Source: Methanosarcina sp. UBA5 (GTDB lineage Archaea > Halobacteriota > Methanosarcinia > Methanosarcinales > Methanosarcinaceae). From it: a DNA stretch of 36,490 bases. The DNA lies in the NCBI RefSeq assembly GCF_002505485.1, contig NZ_DAVG01000126.1, forward strand, positions 1 to 36,490, read 5' to 3'. Positions 23,580 through 32,289 of this stretch are shown piece after piece. Each line of letters opens with the position of its first letter. The first letter of the stretch is position 1. The notes under the pieces were generated by a model that ran no database searches, was not told the DNA's origin, and saw nothing but the letters and a program-made list of their open reading frames with translations. The position numbers and the translations under genes are program-made.

Positions 23580-26360
23580 TTAGTCTTCATCCTTATTGCT
23601 TTCCCTATTTTCAAATTCTGTAACTACTCCTTCTGCTCTTAATACAATTTCATTGAGCTCTAGTTCCCGCGCAATTTTCAAAACATTTTTTAAGATCCCA
23701 TAGTCATGCCATTTATCAGGGTACTTTTTTTCTATACGAATTAAACAAGCTAAACATTCCTCGCATTTTGAAGGTTCAATAAGATTGTATTCTAACCCCT
23801 TAACGGTTACTCGGTAAAGTGCTTTTGAGATTTTCCTTGCCAACCATTTAAAATACCACATTGCGTTCTGATCTTTATCGCCATCTGAATATTTTAAGTC
23901 ATAAACTAGAAAATGTCCCATTGAAATAAGAGAACCTACGAATATTCTATTTAAAGAAAAGGAATCTCGAAAATGAATAGACATCATTGCAAAATTCTCA
24001 AAACATTGTATTATCATACATATAGGTTTCACTTTTTCATCTGTTGGTGAAGTTTGAACAAATATTAGACTAGGCTTAAAGATTTCTGCTAATAACTCAG
24101 GTATTTTATAATAAGCTTTTACGGATCTATTTATAAATTCGCCTTTAAATAATTTTAGAGTACGATATTCATCCTTTATATTTGTAAGGTAAAATATATT
24201 TATACCTTTCATTTCTTTACCATTTATTATCATCGTCTTTTCTTTATCATTCTTATAATCTAGCTCTAGTATTTCCTCATCAAAATAATGTATTTGTAAC
24301 CTTTCAGTCAAATTATTATACTCTTCATTATCCTTGTCCACGAATGCTTCGTCATAGTCAGAATAATCGATTCGTAAGCCGTTAGCTGAGTCATAAAGGT
24401 ATTCTTCTAAAAATTCATTTCGTTTCTGTGAATCTCTATCCCAATCAAACATATAACCAAATTGCAACATTCCGATTGAGTATAGTGATTTAATTATGTC
24501 TTCAACCAAAGGAAAAGTTTGTTCTTTATTTACAGCATCTAGTCCAATATTTTTTATACGTTTACAAACTTCTCTTGATTCATTATCGTCTTGAAGAATT
24601 CTCTCAACAGTTTCTAATGATTTAAGGCATTGTCGTGTTGCATCTAACAGGTTATTTTTTATGGACTCTTCACCAATTATAACTATGTAACTAGAAATAT
24701 CACTAATATCACGTTTTACTTTATCATTTAAATCTTCTAAAGCATTGTCCGTTCTTTTATACTCATACTTTTGTTTAATATGTTTATAATATTCAATAAC
24801 CTGATTTTGTGTCTCACCTGCGAGTTCTTTAGAATGACCATCAATTTTGGATGCTAAATTTTCTAGATACTTTACTATTTGTGTAGTTAAGAGTTCAAAT
24901 TCCTCTCCTTTTTTCGCAGATTCTTCACCAATGCTTTTTAGATTTTTCAGTATGTGGAAGGTACTATGTATGAGGTTGTGATAAATTGCTGCTTCTCCAA
25001 TATAATTAAAAGTATTACTAATGTTATGTAACGCATCTTTTGAATCTACATTGATTGCAGCGATTCCAATATCTTTTAAAATATACGATAATTCAGAGAT
25101 CGAACCTTCTAAACTTTCTAAAACTTTTACTGGTTCATTTATCCTCAGTTCGTAACGATTTTCAAAAGTTTTTGATCCAATGTCATGAATACATTTTGTT
25201 AATATTATCGATAAGTTTTGACATTCTTCTTCTTTCGCTTTCACAATCGATTTGAAAGCTTCTTTTAGATAATACTCCGATAAAAAAGTAGTATATAATA
25301 AATTGCTTAGTGCAACTTTTTCTTCAGAATATGGTTTATTGAGAGCATTGTATAATGGGATCAAAAATTCTGTTTTCAATTTAAATTTAATATACGTTGA
25401 ATCTGATTTCCATACTGGAGAAGTGCATCTTTCTCCGATGTTACAATATTCTATCAGTACCATTTTTATGAATTCGCTGTCCTCTATTTTCAAAGCTAAC
25501 TTCCAAATCTCAAAAATACGCTTAAATGCATGCTCCGATATTCGTTTTTCCTCGTGTGGATTGTGTTTAATAATCTCATAAAGACAGTCTGATACTGCTC
25601 CAAGCCCATATCTTGCTGTAGTATAATCATATCGCATAATTGAAGCTCGTATAATATCAATGATTGGCAGAAAAGGGTCTTTTTTTTCTTCTATATTTAT
25701 AGTAACTCTATTAATCTTGGGTTCGTCTTCGGAAATTCTGCTATTGTGTTCATCTACTTCTTCTGAAGAATTAGATAAACTTTTGACATCGATATTTTTA
25801 GATAGAGCATCGATTACTGAATTCGGTTTCATCATTTTAAAGACATACAAAATATAAAAAAATAGTGAGAAATATGCAATGATTGAAAGTGCATAAGCTA
25901 TACTAAAAGACAGGTGTAAAAGTAAGTCATTTGTTTCGTCTGCGATTAATACTATTAGTAAAACTGGATAAAATATCGATAAACCATATAGCAACAGAAA
26001 TCCCCAGAGTATTGGGTCATTTTTAAATACATCAACAACTCTTGCTGAGTATTTGGATGCAGAGAATTCTATTACAACCAAGCTTAAACTTATGACTATG
26101 GCAAGAATAGTAGCGTTGCTTTGAGCCAATGTGCCTAATGCGGATAATACATTACCATTTGAATCTATAGTTATACCTTTAAAAAAGACAGTAGATATTG
26201 CACCTAGTATAAATGATACATTCTTTGAATCTAGAGTTATACCTTTAAAAAGTATTGTGTAGAGCAGGGGAAATAAAATAAGAACGACTACAATAAATAA
26301 AAGCCACTGTTTTTTGCTTCGTTGAATATGAGATTTTATTTTCCTCAACCGTTGTATCAT
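23580..26360 (-). CDS. Large membrane protein with helical-repeat cytoplasmic region, unknown function
   Basis: This is a 926-residue protein. The N-terminus has about four to five hydrophobic segments (19-38, 46-60, 82-100, 118-140, 148-173). The stretch QSNATILAIVISLSLVVIEFS to ARVVDVFKNDP recalls DUF2254-like membrane proteins. A short duplication, FKGITLDS and FKGITIDS (about 38-45 and 60-67), is visible in protein and DNA. Residues about 215-650 form repeated amphipathic helices with recurring IGEESIK, IGEAAI, IGIAAIN and IGLDAVN blocks, like TPR/HEAT-type solenoids. A mixed alpha/beta part (about 690-830) and a CEECLAC cysteine cluster near 869-875 follow. A TATA box 25-34 nt upstream and no ribosome binding site suggest a leaderless mRNA. 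Function is unknown; a signalling or defence role would be guesswork. Confidence 0.8.
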   Translation of the reverse strand: MIQRLRKIKSHIQRSKKQWLLFIVVVLILFPLLYTILFKGITLDSKNVSFILGAISTVFFKGITIDSNGNVLSALGTLAQSNATILAIVISLSLVVIEFSASKYSARVVDVFKNDPILWGFLLLYGLSIFYPVLLIVLIADETNDLLLHLSFSIAYALSIIAYFSLFFYILYVFKMMKPNSVIDALSKNIDVKSLSNSSEEVDEHNSRISEDEPKINRVTINIEEKKDPFLPIIDIIRASIMRYDYTTARYGLGAVSDCLYEIIKHNPHEEKRISEHAFKRIFEIWKLALKIEDSEFIKMVLIEYCNIGERCTSPVWKSDSTYIKFKLKTEFLIPLYNALNKPYSEEKVALSNLLYTTFLSEYYLKEAFKSIVKAKEEECQNLSIILTKCIHDIGSKTFENRYELRINEPVKVLESLEGSISELSYILKDIGIAAINVDSKDALHNISNTFNYIGEAAIYHNLIHSTFHILKNLKSIGEESAKKGEEFELLTTQIVKYLENLASKIDGHSKELAGETQNQVIEYYKHIKQKYEYKRTDNALEDLNDKVKRDISDISSYIVIIGEESIKNNLLDATRQCLKSLETVERILQDDNESREVCKRIKNIGLDAVNKEQTFPLVEDIIKSLYSIGMLQFGYMFDWDRDSQKRNEFLEEYLYDSANGLRIDYSDYDEAFVDKDNEEYNNLTERLQIHYFDEEILELDYKNDKEKTMIINGKEMKGINIFYLTNIKDEYRTLKLFKGEFINRSVKAYYKIPELLAEIFKPSLIFVQTSPTDEKVKPICMIIQCFENFAMMSIHFRDSFSLNRIFVGSLISMGHFLVYDLKYSDGDKDQNAMWYFKWLARKISKALYRVTVKGLEYNLIEPSKCEECLACLIRIEKKYPDKWHDYGILKNVLKIARELELNEIVLRAEGVVTEFENRESNKDED

Positions 26361-26384
26361 AACACGACTACTTAAAATGTCTAA

Positions 26385-26394
26385 TTTATATAAA
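26385..26394 (-). promoter_or_regulatory. TATA box of the 926-residue protein gene
   Basis: TTTATATAAA lies 25-34 nt before the ATG at 26360. In archaea this places the transcription start at or next to the start codon, in keeping with the lack of a ribosome binding site. Confidence 0.5.
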
Positions 26395-26834
26395 CATTAT
26401 TTTTTGAGTATGTTTACTGGCATTTTTTCATGCCTATAAAATTAATTAAGAAAGTTTTGTAATTTTATCACGGGTAAACTTTCATAGAGCATTTAGTCCT
26501 TCTAGAGTAGAGTTGATTGACTTTCCCTCTATGTTTTTTCAGTTTGTCATATACATTCCAACTCTCTGATTTTTGCCTCTTTTCGTACTATATTTTTCTA
26601 AACACAATTATTCTGCATCATATAGGAATACAAAACATATGGTCGATTTCTGTCCCGGTTAAATATCTAAAACGTAGGAAAGTAAGCCCAAAAGTGAAGC
26701 GTTTCTGACTTGGTAAAGGATTTCGGGGAGCCTCTTATTCAAATACAGGGGCTTAGAATAAGCCGTCCTTTACTCTTAAGTTAGCCAGGATTTACTCACG
26801 GATTTTTTGAAATCCTATACGGCTTTTTCCTTTT

Positions 26835-27317
26835 TTACATGTATGTTCTTTCACGTTCGGTTTCCACTTTTTTTAATAGTTCCTTTGTTATGCATTTTCC
26901 TGCATACAGCAATATAATTAAGTATGTCATAAAGAATCGGTGGTCGGGTCCTGGGAATGATATAAGTGGAAATGATATCGTGAGAACAATAAGTCCTAAT
27001 GCAAACCACGTAATTACTTTAGTTATCCAGTTTGACGTATCATTAGAATAAGCGCGTGTTATTTTATAGTATGTCCACGTTCCTAGAAGAATAGACACCG
27101 TAAAGGAAAATGCGGCTAGAAATAATATTGCTTTTATTAATGAACCGTCGTCAATTAATGTACCATTTTCATATTCGTTAAAATTGATTGTTCTGATCGC
27201 GTATACTAAGAGCCATAGTAATAATGCAGAGAACCCGATAATTTGGATTATTCTATCTTTTGTAGAATATATAGATGGTTCGATTTTATTATAAGTCCGA
27301 AGACTTTCAGTACCCAA
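26835..27317 (-). CDS. Four-TM membrane protein, tandem paralogue 1
   Basis: This is a 160-residue protein with four hydrophobic helices (about 24-42, 62-82, 100-122, 130-146), no signal peptide and no recognised family. The N-terminus MGTESLRTYNKIEPSIYS is almost identical to that of the paralogue at 27606-28061. The start is TTG in both copies, with AAGGTGA about 6 nt upstream, so an unusual start codon is conserved. The C-terminus is charged (KKVETERERTYM). A hairpin in the repeat unit, about 70 nt after the stop, may terminate it. Confidence 0.7.
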   Translation of the reverse strand: MGTESLRTYNKIEPSIYSTKDRIIQIIGFSALLLWLLVYAIRTINFNEYENGTLIDDGSLIKAILFLAAFSFTVSILLGTWTYYKITRAYSNDTSNWITKVITWFALGLIVLTISFPLISFPGPDHRFFMTYLIILLYAGKCITKELLKKVETERERTYM

Positions 27318-27605
27318 TCAATCACCTTTCTCAAAACTTAATGATTAAGCTTAGGCACGTCTTCCTAAATTTATCTTTCTATTTTCAAACAAATTTTACT
27401 GAAGCTTTTCTGAACTCGATTATTTCATAGACAATAGGAATTAAGAGTTTTCACCGATTAATAGATGGTTAAATGTCTAAAACATAGGAAAATAAGCCCA
27501 AAAGCTAAGCGTTTCTGAACTGGTTAAGGATTATGGGTGAGCTTCTTATAATCAAATACAGGGGTTTAGAATAAGCCGTTCTTTACTCTCAAGTTAAGCC
27601 AGGAT

Positions 27606-28061
27606 TTACTCTGGATTTTTTGAAATTTTTTCCATTACGTGTTTTCCTGCATACGTCAATGCAATTAAGTATATACCAAAGAATCGGTCGGATTCTGGGA
27701 AAAATATCTGTGGAATTGATGTCATGAGAACAAAGACTCCGAATGCAAGCCACTTAATTGCATTCATTATTCCTATTGATGGATCATTGGAACAAGTACG
27801 TTTTGTTTTATAATATGTCCATATTCCTAGAAGAGTAGACACCGTAAAGCAAAATGCGGCTAGAGATAATATTACTTTTATTAATGAACCGTCGTCAATT
27901 AATGCACCGTTTTCGTATTGGTTAAAATTGATTTCTTTGATCACATATACTACAAACCATAGTAGTAATGCAGAGAACCCGATAATTTGGATTAATCTAT
28001 TTTTTATAGAATATGAAGATGGTTCAATTTTATTATAAGTCCGAAGACTTTCAGTACCCAA
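27606..28061 (-). CDS. Four-TM membrane protein, tandem paralogue 2
   Basis: This is a 151-residue paralogue of the product of 26835-27317. It shares the TTG start, the ribosome binding site and four helices (about 24-42, 62-82, 100-120, 128-142). The second helix pair is the most diverged part (IGIMNAIKWLAFGVFVLM against a Trp-rich segment in copy 1). The C-terminus is shorter (GKHVMEKISKNPE) because about 60 bp are missing. Both frames are intact, so both may be functional. No family is recognised. Confidence 0.7.
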   Translation of the reverse strand: MGTESLRTYNKIEPSSYSIKNRLIQIIGFSALLLWFVVYVIKEINFNQYENGALIDDGSLIKVILSLAAFCFTVSTLLGIWTYYKTKRTCSNDPSIGIMNAIKWLAFGVFVLMTSIPQIFFPESDRFFGIYLIALTYAGKHVMEKISKNPE

Positions 28062-28338
28062 TCAATCACCTTTCTCAACATTTAACGTTTAACCTTAGGC
28101 GCGTCTTCCTAAATTTATCTTTTTATTTTAAACCAATTTTTATGAAGTTCTCTGAAATCGGTTATTCCATAGACATTTGGAATATAAGAGTTTTCACCGA
28201 TTTATAGAGGTTAAATATCTAAAACGTAGGAAAAAAGCCCAAAAGCGAAGTGTTTCTGAACTGGGGCCATTTTCGCGCTCTCTGAACAAAACGGCACTTC
28301 CTTATATCTGTAGTTAGGATGGTTAGTTGGTGTGTTAA

Positions 28339-28608
28339 ATGAATTGTAAACATTTGAACCCGATTAACCCATGTAGTCCTAGGATTCCTGATATGCCGCG
28401 TGATGAGCCGGTTCGTTATTTTTGCAGTTGCGTAAGTCCTTTGCGTGGTCTCGGTGATTCCCATGTGCGCAGGTACTGCTTTAAAGGTTTGGGTGCTTAC
28501 GAAAATTGTCCTTTATACAAAGCGGATAAGAATCCACACAGCAGGCCAAACACGAATCTCCTTCCAGAGACCACGGAGAATAAAAAACATTGGTGGAAGT
28601 TCTGGTAA
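28339..28608 (+). CDS. Cys-rich small protein, possibly metal-binding
   Basis: This is an 89-residue protein with Cys at 3, 12, 29, 31, 47 and 57 and a nearby His42. The central FCSCVSPLRGLGDSHVRRYC then ENCPLYK resembles small zinc-ribbon-like archaeal proteins. The C-terminal third is polar and ends KKHWWKFW. The ribosome binding site (GGTGTG) is weak, but the ATG is the only sensible start. The next gene follows 86 nt downstream. No specific function can be given. Confidence 0.55.
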   Translation: MNCKHLNPINPCSPRIPDMPRDEPVRYFCSCVSPLRGLGDSHVRRYCFKGLGAYENCPLYKADKNPHSRPNTNLLPETTENKKHWWKFW

Positions 28609-28694
28609 TCCCCAAAAAAAGCTTCTGTTACCGTTATTGTTATATAAGTTACAATGTCCAGAATCAATATTTAACAAATGGAGGAAACTCTCAG

Positions 28695-29336
28695 ATGAAA
28701 GAAGAAGAAAAGATATTTTCGGGCAAAATGTTTGATCCACGCAAAAAAGAACTGAAAGACATCAAGCATAAAGCGCACACTGCATGTCAAAAATACAATG
28801 CAATGGACGAATATGATCCCGACCGTTTGCCAATTATCAAGGAATTTATCGGCGGCATCGGCAAGACTTATTATTTTCAGGGACCTATCCAATTCAATTA
28901 CGGCTGTCACACTTTTATTGGAGAAAACTTTTTTGCGAATTTCAATCTTATGGTGATGGATGATGCACGTATTTATATTGGCGACAATGTATGCTTCGGG
29001 CCAAATGTTTCGTTAATGGCCACTTCTCATCCCCTGATCGCCCAGGAACGTATGGGAATAGATGAAAACGGAAATACGACAATGGCCGAATACGCCGAAG
29101 AAATCCATATCGGCAACAACGTGTGGATTGCATGTAATGCTGTTGTATTAGGCGGCGTACATATAGGAAACAATGTGGTAATCGGTGCCGGTAGCGTCGT
29201 AACAAAAAACATTCCAGATAACTATCTTGCTTTTGGCGACCCTTGCCGTCCAGTTCGCCCGATCACCGAAGCCGACAGTAAAAAGCATTTGATTTTGAAA
29301 GAAGATCTCAAGCATTTTGAATATAATATTAAATAA
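28695..29336 (+). CDS. Maltose/galactoside O-acetyltransferase family protein
   Basis: This is a 213-residue left-handed beta-helix (hexapeptide) acetyltransferase like Maa, LacA and NodL, which moves an acetyl group from acetyl-CoA to a sugar hydroxyl. I chose the ATG at 28695 because GGAGG lies at 28680-28684. The N-terminal Mac domain is about 8-60 (SGKMFDPRKKELKDIKHKAH). Hexapeptide rungs run from about 63 to 190 (IYIGDNVCFGPNVS, IHIGNNVWIACNAVVLGGVH, VVIGAGSVVTKNIP). The catalytic His is H112 (ATSHPL). Length fits the family. Its codon use looks less AT-rich than its neighbours, and the family is mostly bacterial, so lateral transfer is plausible. The sugar substrate is unknown. Confidence 0.88.
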   Translation: MKEEEKIFSGKMFDPRKKELKDIKHKAHTACQKYNAMDEYDPDRLPIIKEFIGGIGKTYYFQGPIQFNYGCHTFIGENFFANFNLMVMDDARIYIGDNVCFGPNVSLMATSHPLIAQERMGIDENGNTTMAEYAEEIHIGNNVWIACNAVVLGGVHIGNNVVIGAGSVVTKNIPDNYLAFGDPCRPVRPITEADSKKHLILKEDLKHFEYNIK

Positions 29337-30560
29337 TCCGGATGGATTGAATTGAATTCTGCTTATAAGGAAAGATTATGAACGCAGACATGTGCATAGT
29401 CTTATACTTTCAAATTCCAATTTGCCGGTAAGATAATATGTATAATAAGGCACAATTATAAATATACCACTCAAAAGATGATTAGTTTTTTAAGGACTAT
29501 TAAGCTTTATTTGCCCAATTGAATGTAGTTTCAGTCCTTCCCCAGCTAAGGTACATTAATTAAACAATTTATTTGCTATTTAGATGATTTAGGTACTTCA
29601 ATTAATTGATTAAACATCTTTTTTCCTCGTTTTTATCATTTAATCTCGTATGGATGAAAATGACAACAGCCGCCCTAACTATAAATAAACATAAATTGTG
29701 AACAAATAAAGTTTTTATCTCGCTCATTTATCAATTTTAAAGATTATTATGAATTATTTTTCCTAAAATATTGGTTTTTAGAGCGCAATTTTGCAGGGAA
29801 ATTCTAAATGTATATCTATCTCCCAAAATAAGCATTCCATCTCCTTAGTTTTAACACTGATTTGGAAGGATCCTAAATTATAAAGATAAAGTAGGTCACA
29901 ACACTTTTCGGATAGGCTCTTGGTATATATAAGTAAAAGAGTTATTAAGGAGAAAGGATAGTTTTCTAGCATGATACTAACTTAAATCATTTCTAAAGTT
30001 TTATAAACTGGGCATTTCTGCATATCCCATCAAACAGTTAGAAAGAAAGTTTTCAGGTTTAATTTTCAAAGTACTTGCATTTTTAGCCCATAAACATAGC
30101 ATAAATTAGATTTTTACCTTTACTTCCTGTGGAACTGAGAAAATAGCCTATTTTTGCCTATGAGAGTGCAAACACAACTATTACATAGTATATAGGAATA
30201 TACTTGTTTCCTTCGATAAATGGTTACTTTAGAACAAAATCTTTTTGAGAAATAAATATCAAGTTTAAAAATAAGCCTTTTGATGATGGCTGTTTACTGC
30301 TTTTTATCTTTACCTCTATTTACTTAAAAGATGCAAGAATTATTAATAGTTTAAATTAATAATTAATATGAAAGGCTTTTATATTTTTGTTATAATACCC
30401 TTATATTGTGGGGAAGGATAATATGGAGCTGCTAAGTGATTTATTCAACTTTCTTGAGGTTCTGTCAAGTCTATGAAAGCTAAGGAATTTTTTCAGCTAC
30501 AGTTGAGCCTGTAGAATGACCAGCCCTCGTAAATTTGAAAGTACAGTAAATTGTATGAAG
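29337..30560. other. Long AT-rich gene-free spacer
   Basis: No ORF with a ribosome binding site or protein-like composition was found; the short frame at 29778-29972 is rejected. A cttttatatttttgttataa stretch near 30378-30397 may be a promoter for the gene at 30574. No repeat was matched elsewhere. Confidence 0.45.
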
Positions 30561-30573
30561 AGGTGAAATCTTA

Positions 30574-30747
30574 ATGAGTCACCAATTTCCTCCAAAAAGA
30601 AGAGGTCAAAAACCAAAATTCGATCATGAAAAAATCGAAGAACTCCTCAAAGCAGGTGAAAAACCTTTTAAAATTATGCTCCTGTTGGGTTGTTCTTATG
30701 GGGTTTTACGGTATGTACGAAAGAAAATGGGAAGAAAAAAAGTATAA
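30574..30747 (+). CDS. Small basic protein with putative helix-turn-helix
   Basis: The ATG at 30574 is preceded by GAGGTGA (30560-30566). The 57-residue product begins MSHQFPPKRRGQKPKFDHEK. A helix-turn-helix-like segment is at about 18-50 (KIEELLKAG, FKIMLLLGCSYGVLRYVRKK), in the style of the short HTH of resolvases and small transposon-linked regulators. High Lys/Arg content fits DNA binding. No neighbour shows what it regulates. The family is not firmly recognised. Confidence 0.6.
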   Translation: MSHQFPPKRRGQKPKFDHEKIEELLKAGEKPFKIMLLLGCSYGVLRYVRKKMGRKKV

Positions 30748-30828
30748 TTTTGAAAAGATATTGATTTGTATTCGGTTAAGATACGATCTGTAAGAAATGT
30801 GTTGCTTTTAATGCATTTTCCTGCAATC

Positions 30829-30870
<42 letters not shown>

Positions 30871-30898
30871 GTTTAGTGAGTCGTTGAGGGTGAAAAAT

Positions 30899-31207
30899 AT
30901 GACTAAAAGACTATTTGCAATCACTTGTACCTTCTTATTCGTAATAGGTCATATGTTCAAGCGATGGAAACATATGCAAAAATCTCTTGTCTGGAGAGGA
31001 TTTCTAAGCGAATCTATGTGGATAGAGGACTATAGAAATCTATCGCTTTTCAAAAAATTGGTTTTTTGGGTGAATTATCCTTTTTCTTATGCTAAATTTT
31101 TGTGGGTTGTTTTATGGGATCGTATTGACAGATTATGCTTTAGAGATTCAAGAACAAAATGTACTAAAACAAAGATGAAATACCAAAAATCCTGTAAAAT
31201 ACAATAA
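30899..31207 (+). CDS. Hypothetical protein with N-terminal hydrophobic helix
   Basis: The ATG at 30899 has GAGGGTGA at 30886-30893. The 102-residue product starts MTKRLFAITCTFLFVIGHMF, a possible signal anchor. A second hydrophobic, aromatic-rich stretch (about 54-76, KLVFWVNYPFSYAKFLWVVL) follows. The C-terminus is Lys/Arg-rich with Cys residues. No family is recognised. A TTA microsatellite lies in the presumed promoter/leader, where length changes could alter expression. A MITE begins 21 nt after the stop. Confidence 0.55.
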   Translation: MTKRLFAITCTFLFVIGHMFKRWKHMQKSLVWRGFLSESMWIEDYRNLSLFKKLVFWVNYPFSYAKFLWVVLWDRIDRLCFRDSRTKCTKTKMKYQKSCKIQ

Positions 31208-31228
31208 TATGAAAAGTTATTAGTTATA

Positions 31229-31355
31229 GAGCCTATCCCATAACTCAAAACTACTTCTCTGAATCTCTAATTGGAATAATCAGTGAGTTTCTGATCACGG
31301 AAATAATTCTGTAACTTTACTAATTTGAGAATAAAATTGGTTTTGGGATGAATTC
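31229..31355. mobile_element. MITE with GAGCCTATCCCA terminal repeats, copy B
   Basis: This 127-bp element begins gagcctatcccataactc and ends ggttttgggatgaattc, whose reverse complement is gaattcatcccaaaacc. Size, ends and some inner sequence match the element at 15942-16071. It has no coding capacity. Confidence 0.65.
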
Positions 31356-32187
31356 ATAGTGAAAAAATCACTATTTTTTGGCTTTATTTATGTCAGAAAT
31401 GAACGAGACCTTTTATTAAATTATTTTTATAAAATAACTATTTTTTGTTATTCTAGTTAGGGCAACTTTAAGAACTATGGTTGTACATCATCTCTCCAAA
31501 AGCGTATACTTTTTTAGCGTTGTATATCTCCCAGACATATTTTAGTGCGAGGTGTGAGATTGGAACCTACAAAAAGACCTGATTCTTAGACAAAATAGAA
31601 TCGAGAAAAAGAAGATTGATTCAAAAATCTCACAAATCCCAAAAATCCCTAAAATCACGAGTCTCTTATATCAACATTCTATCATTATTTTATTTAATTA
31701 ATTATATAACTAATTTATTAATTTTACTTCTGTAAAAGACTAGGAGATTTAGGAGACTTTTGAGATTCGAGAGATTTCTTATAAAAAGAGCTAATAGAGT
31801 ACCATACTCTTTATGGTTGCCAAATTAAAATATGCGCCCACAGAGTTGCCTGAATATATAAACCAACGCACTTAAGTATCACAGCCAAAAAGACTTAAAT
31901 AATTTTTGAAAAATTGAAGGCATTTAAACTTTATTCCCGTAAAAAATTATATAATCTTCTGATTATATTTATATTTGAGCTTACGGAAAGGCGTCAGGTT
32001 GAATTAAAATAACCTTTTAGTAGTTTTAATCAAATTGATTTTGTGTCCTCTCAAATAAGTATGTAAAAACCTAAACTTTTAGGTGGGAATATACGAGTTT
32101 TTTAAAGTTAATAACCTTGGTTTTTTTGACATAGTTAATAAAGAAACATGACTTTGTCTCCAGGAGTTATCACAAGGTGTCAGAAAT
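31356..32187. other. Spacer with a long inverted repeat and a possible ORF relic
   Basis: The minus strand at 31468-31566 is open and protein-like (HLALKYVWEIYNAKKVYAFG) and may be the tail of a lost gene. A long imperfect inverted repeat, 31623-31664 against 31737-31779, is built from aaatctc/aaatccc units. No intact gene was found. Confidence 0.45.
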
Positions 32188-32203
32188 TTTAAAAATATAA
32201 TGG
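32188..32203 (+). promoter_or_regulatory. Putative promoter of the nicotinate phosphoribosyltransferase gene
   Basis: ttttaaaaatataatg around 32187-32202 is TATA-like and lies about 30-40 nt before a ribosome binding site (AAGGTGTGA) and a short leader ORF at 32230. Confidence 0.35.
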
Positions 32204-32229
32204 CTATATATCTGGAGCAAAAGGTGTGA

Positions 32230-32289
32230 TTGAATAAAAAGATATTTGCTTTAGAAGCATTTAAAACGCTACAGGAAGACCTTCAGTGA
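32230..32289 (+). CDS. Possible 19-codon leader peptide overlapping the next start
   Basis: A TTG directly after AAGGTGTGA opens a frame reading (M)NKKIFALEAFKTLQEDLQ. Its TGA stop overlaps the GTG start of the next gene as GTGA. Such a 4-nt overlap suggests translational coupling. It could instead be chance. Confidence 0.3.
   Translation: MNKKIFALEAFKTLQEDLQ

Larger units (their letters stand above)
26657..28262. repeat. Tandem duplication, two full units and one partial
   Basis: Unit 1 is 26657-27466, unit 2 is 27467-28208 and a partial third is 28209 to about 28262. Each begins ggttaaatatctaaaacgta or a close variant, then an ...agcccaaaag..aagcgtttctga stretch. The full units also share a GGCTTAgaaTAAGCC hairpin (26750-26764 in unit 1), a four-TM gene on the minus strand, and its upstream region. 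Unit 2 lacks roughly 60 bp at the gene's 3' end. Confidence 0.85.

Noticed and set aside
29778..29972. 64-codon frame on the minus strand
   Set aside because: No ribosome binding site and no family features in a long gene-free AT-rich region.
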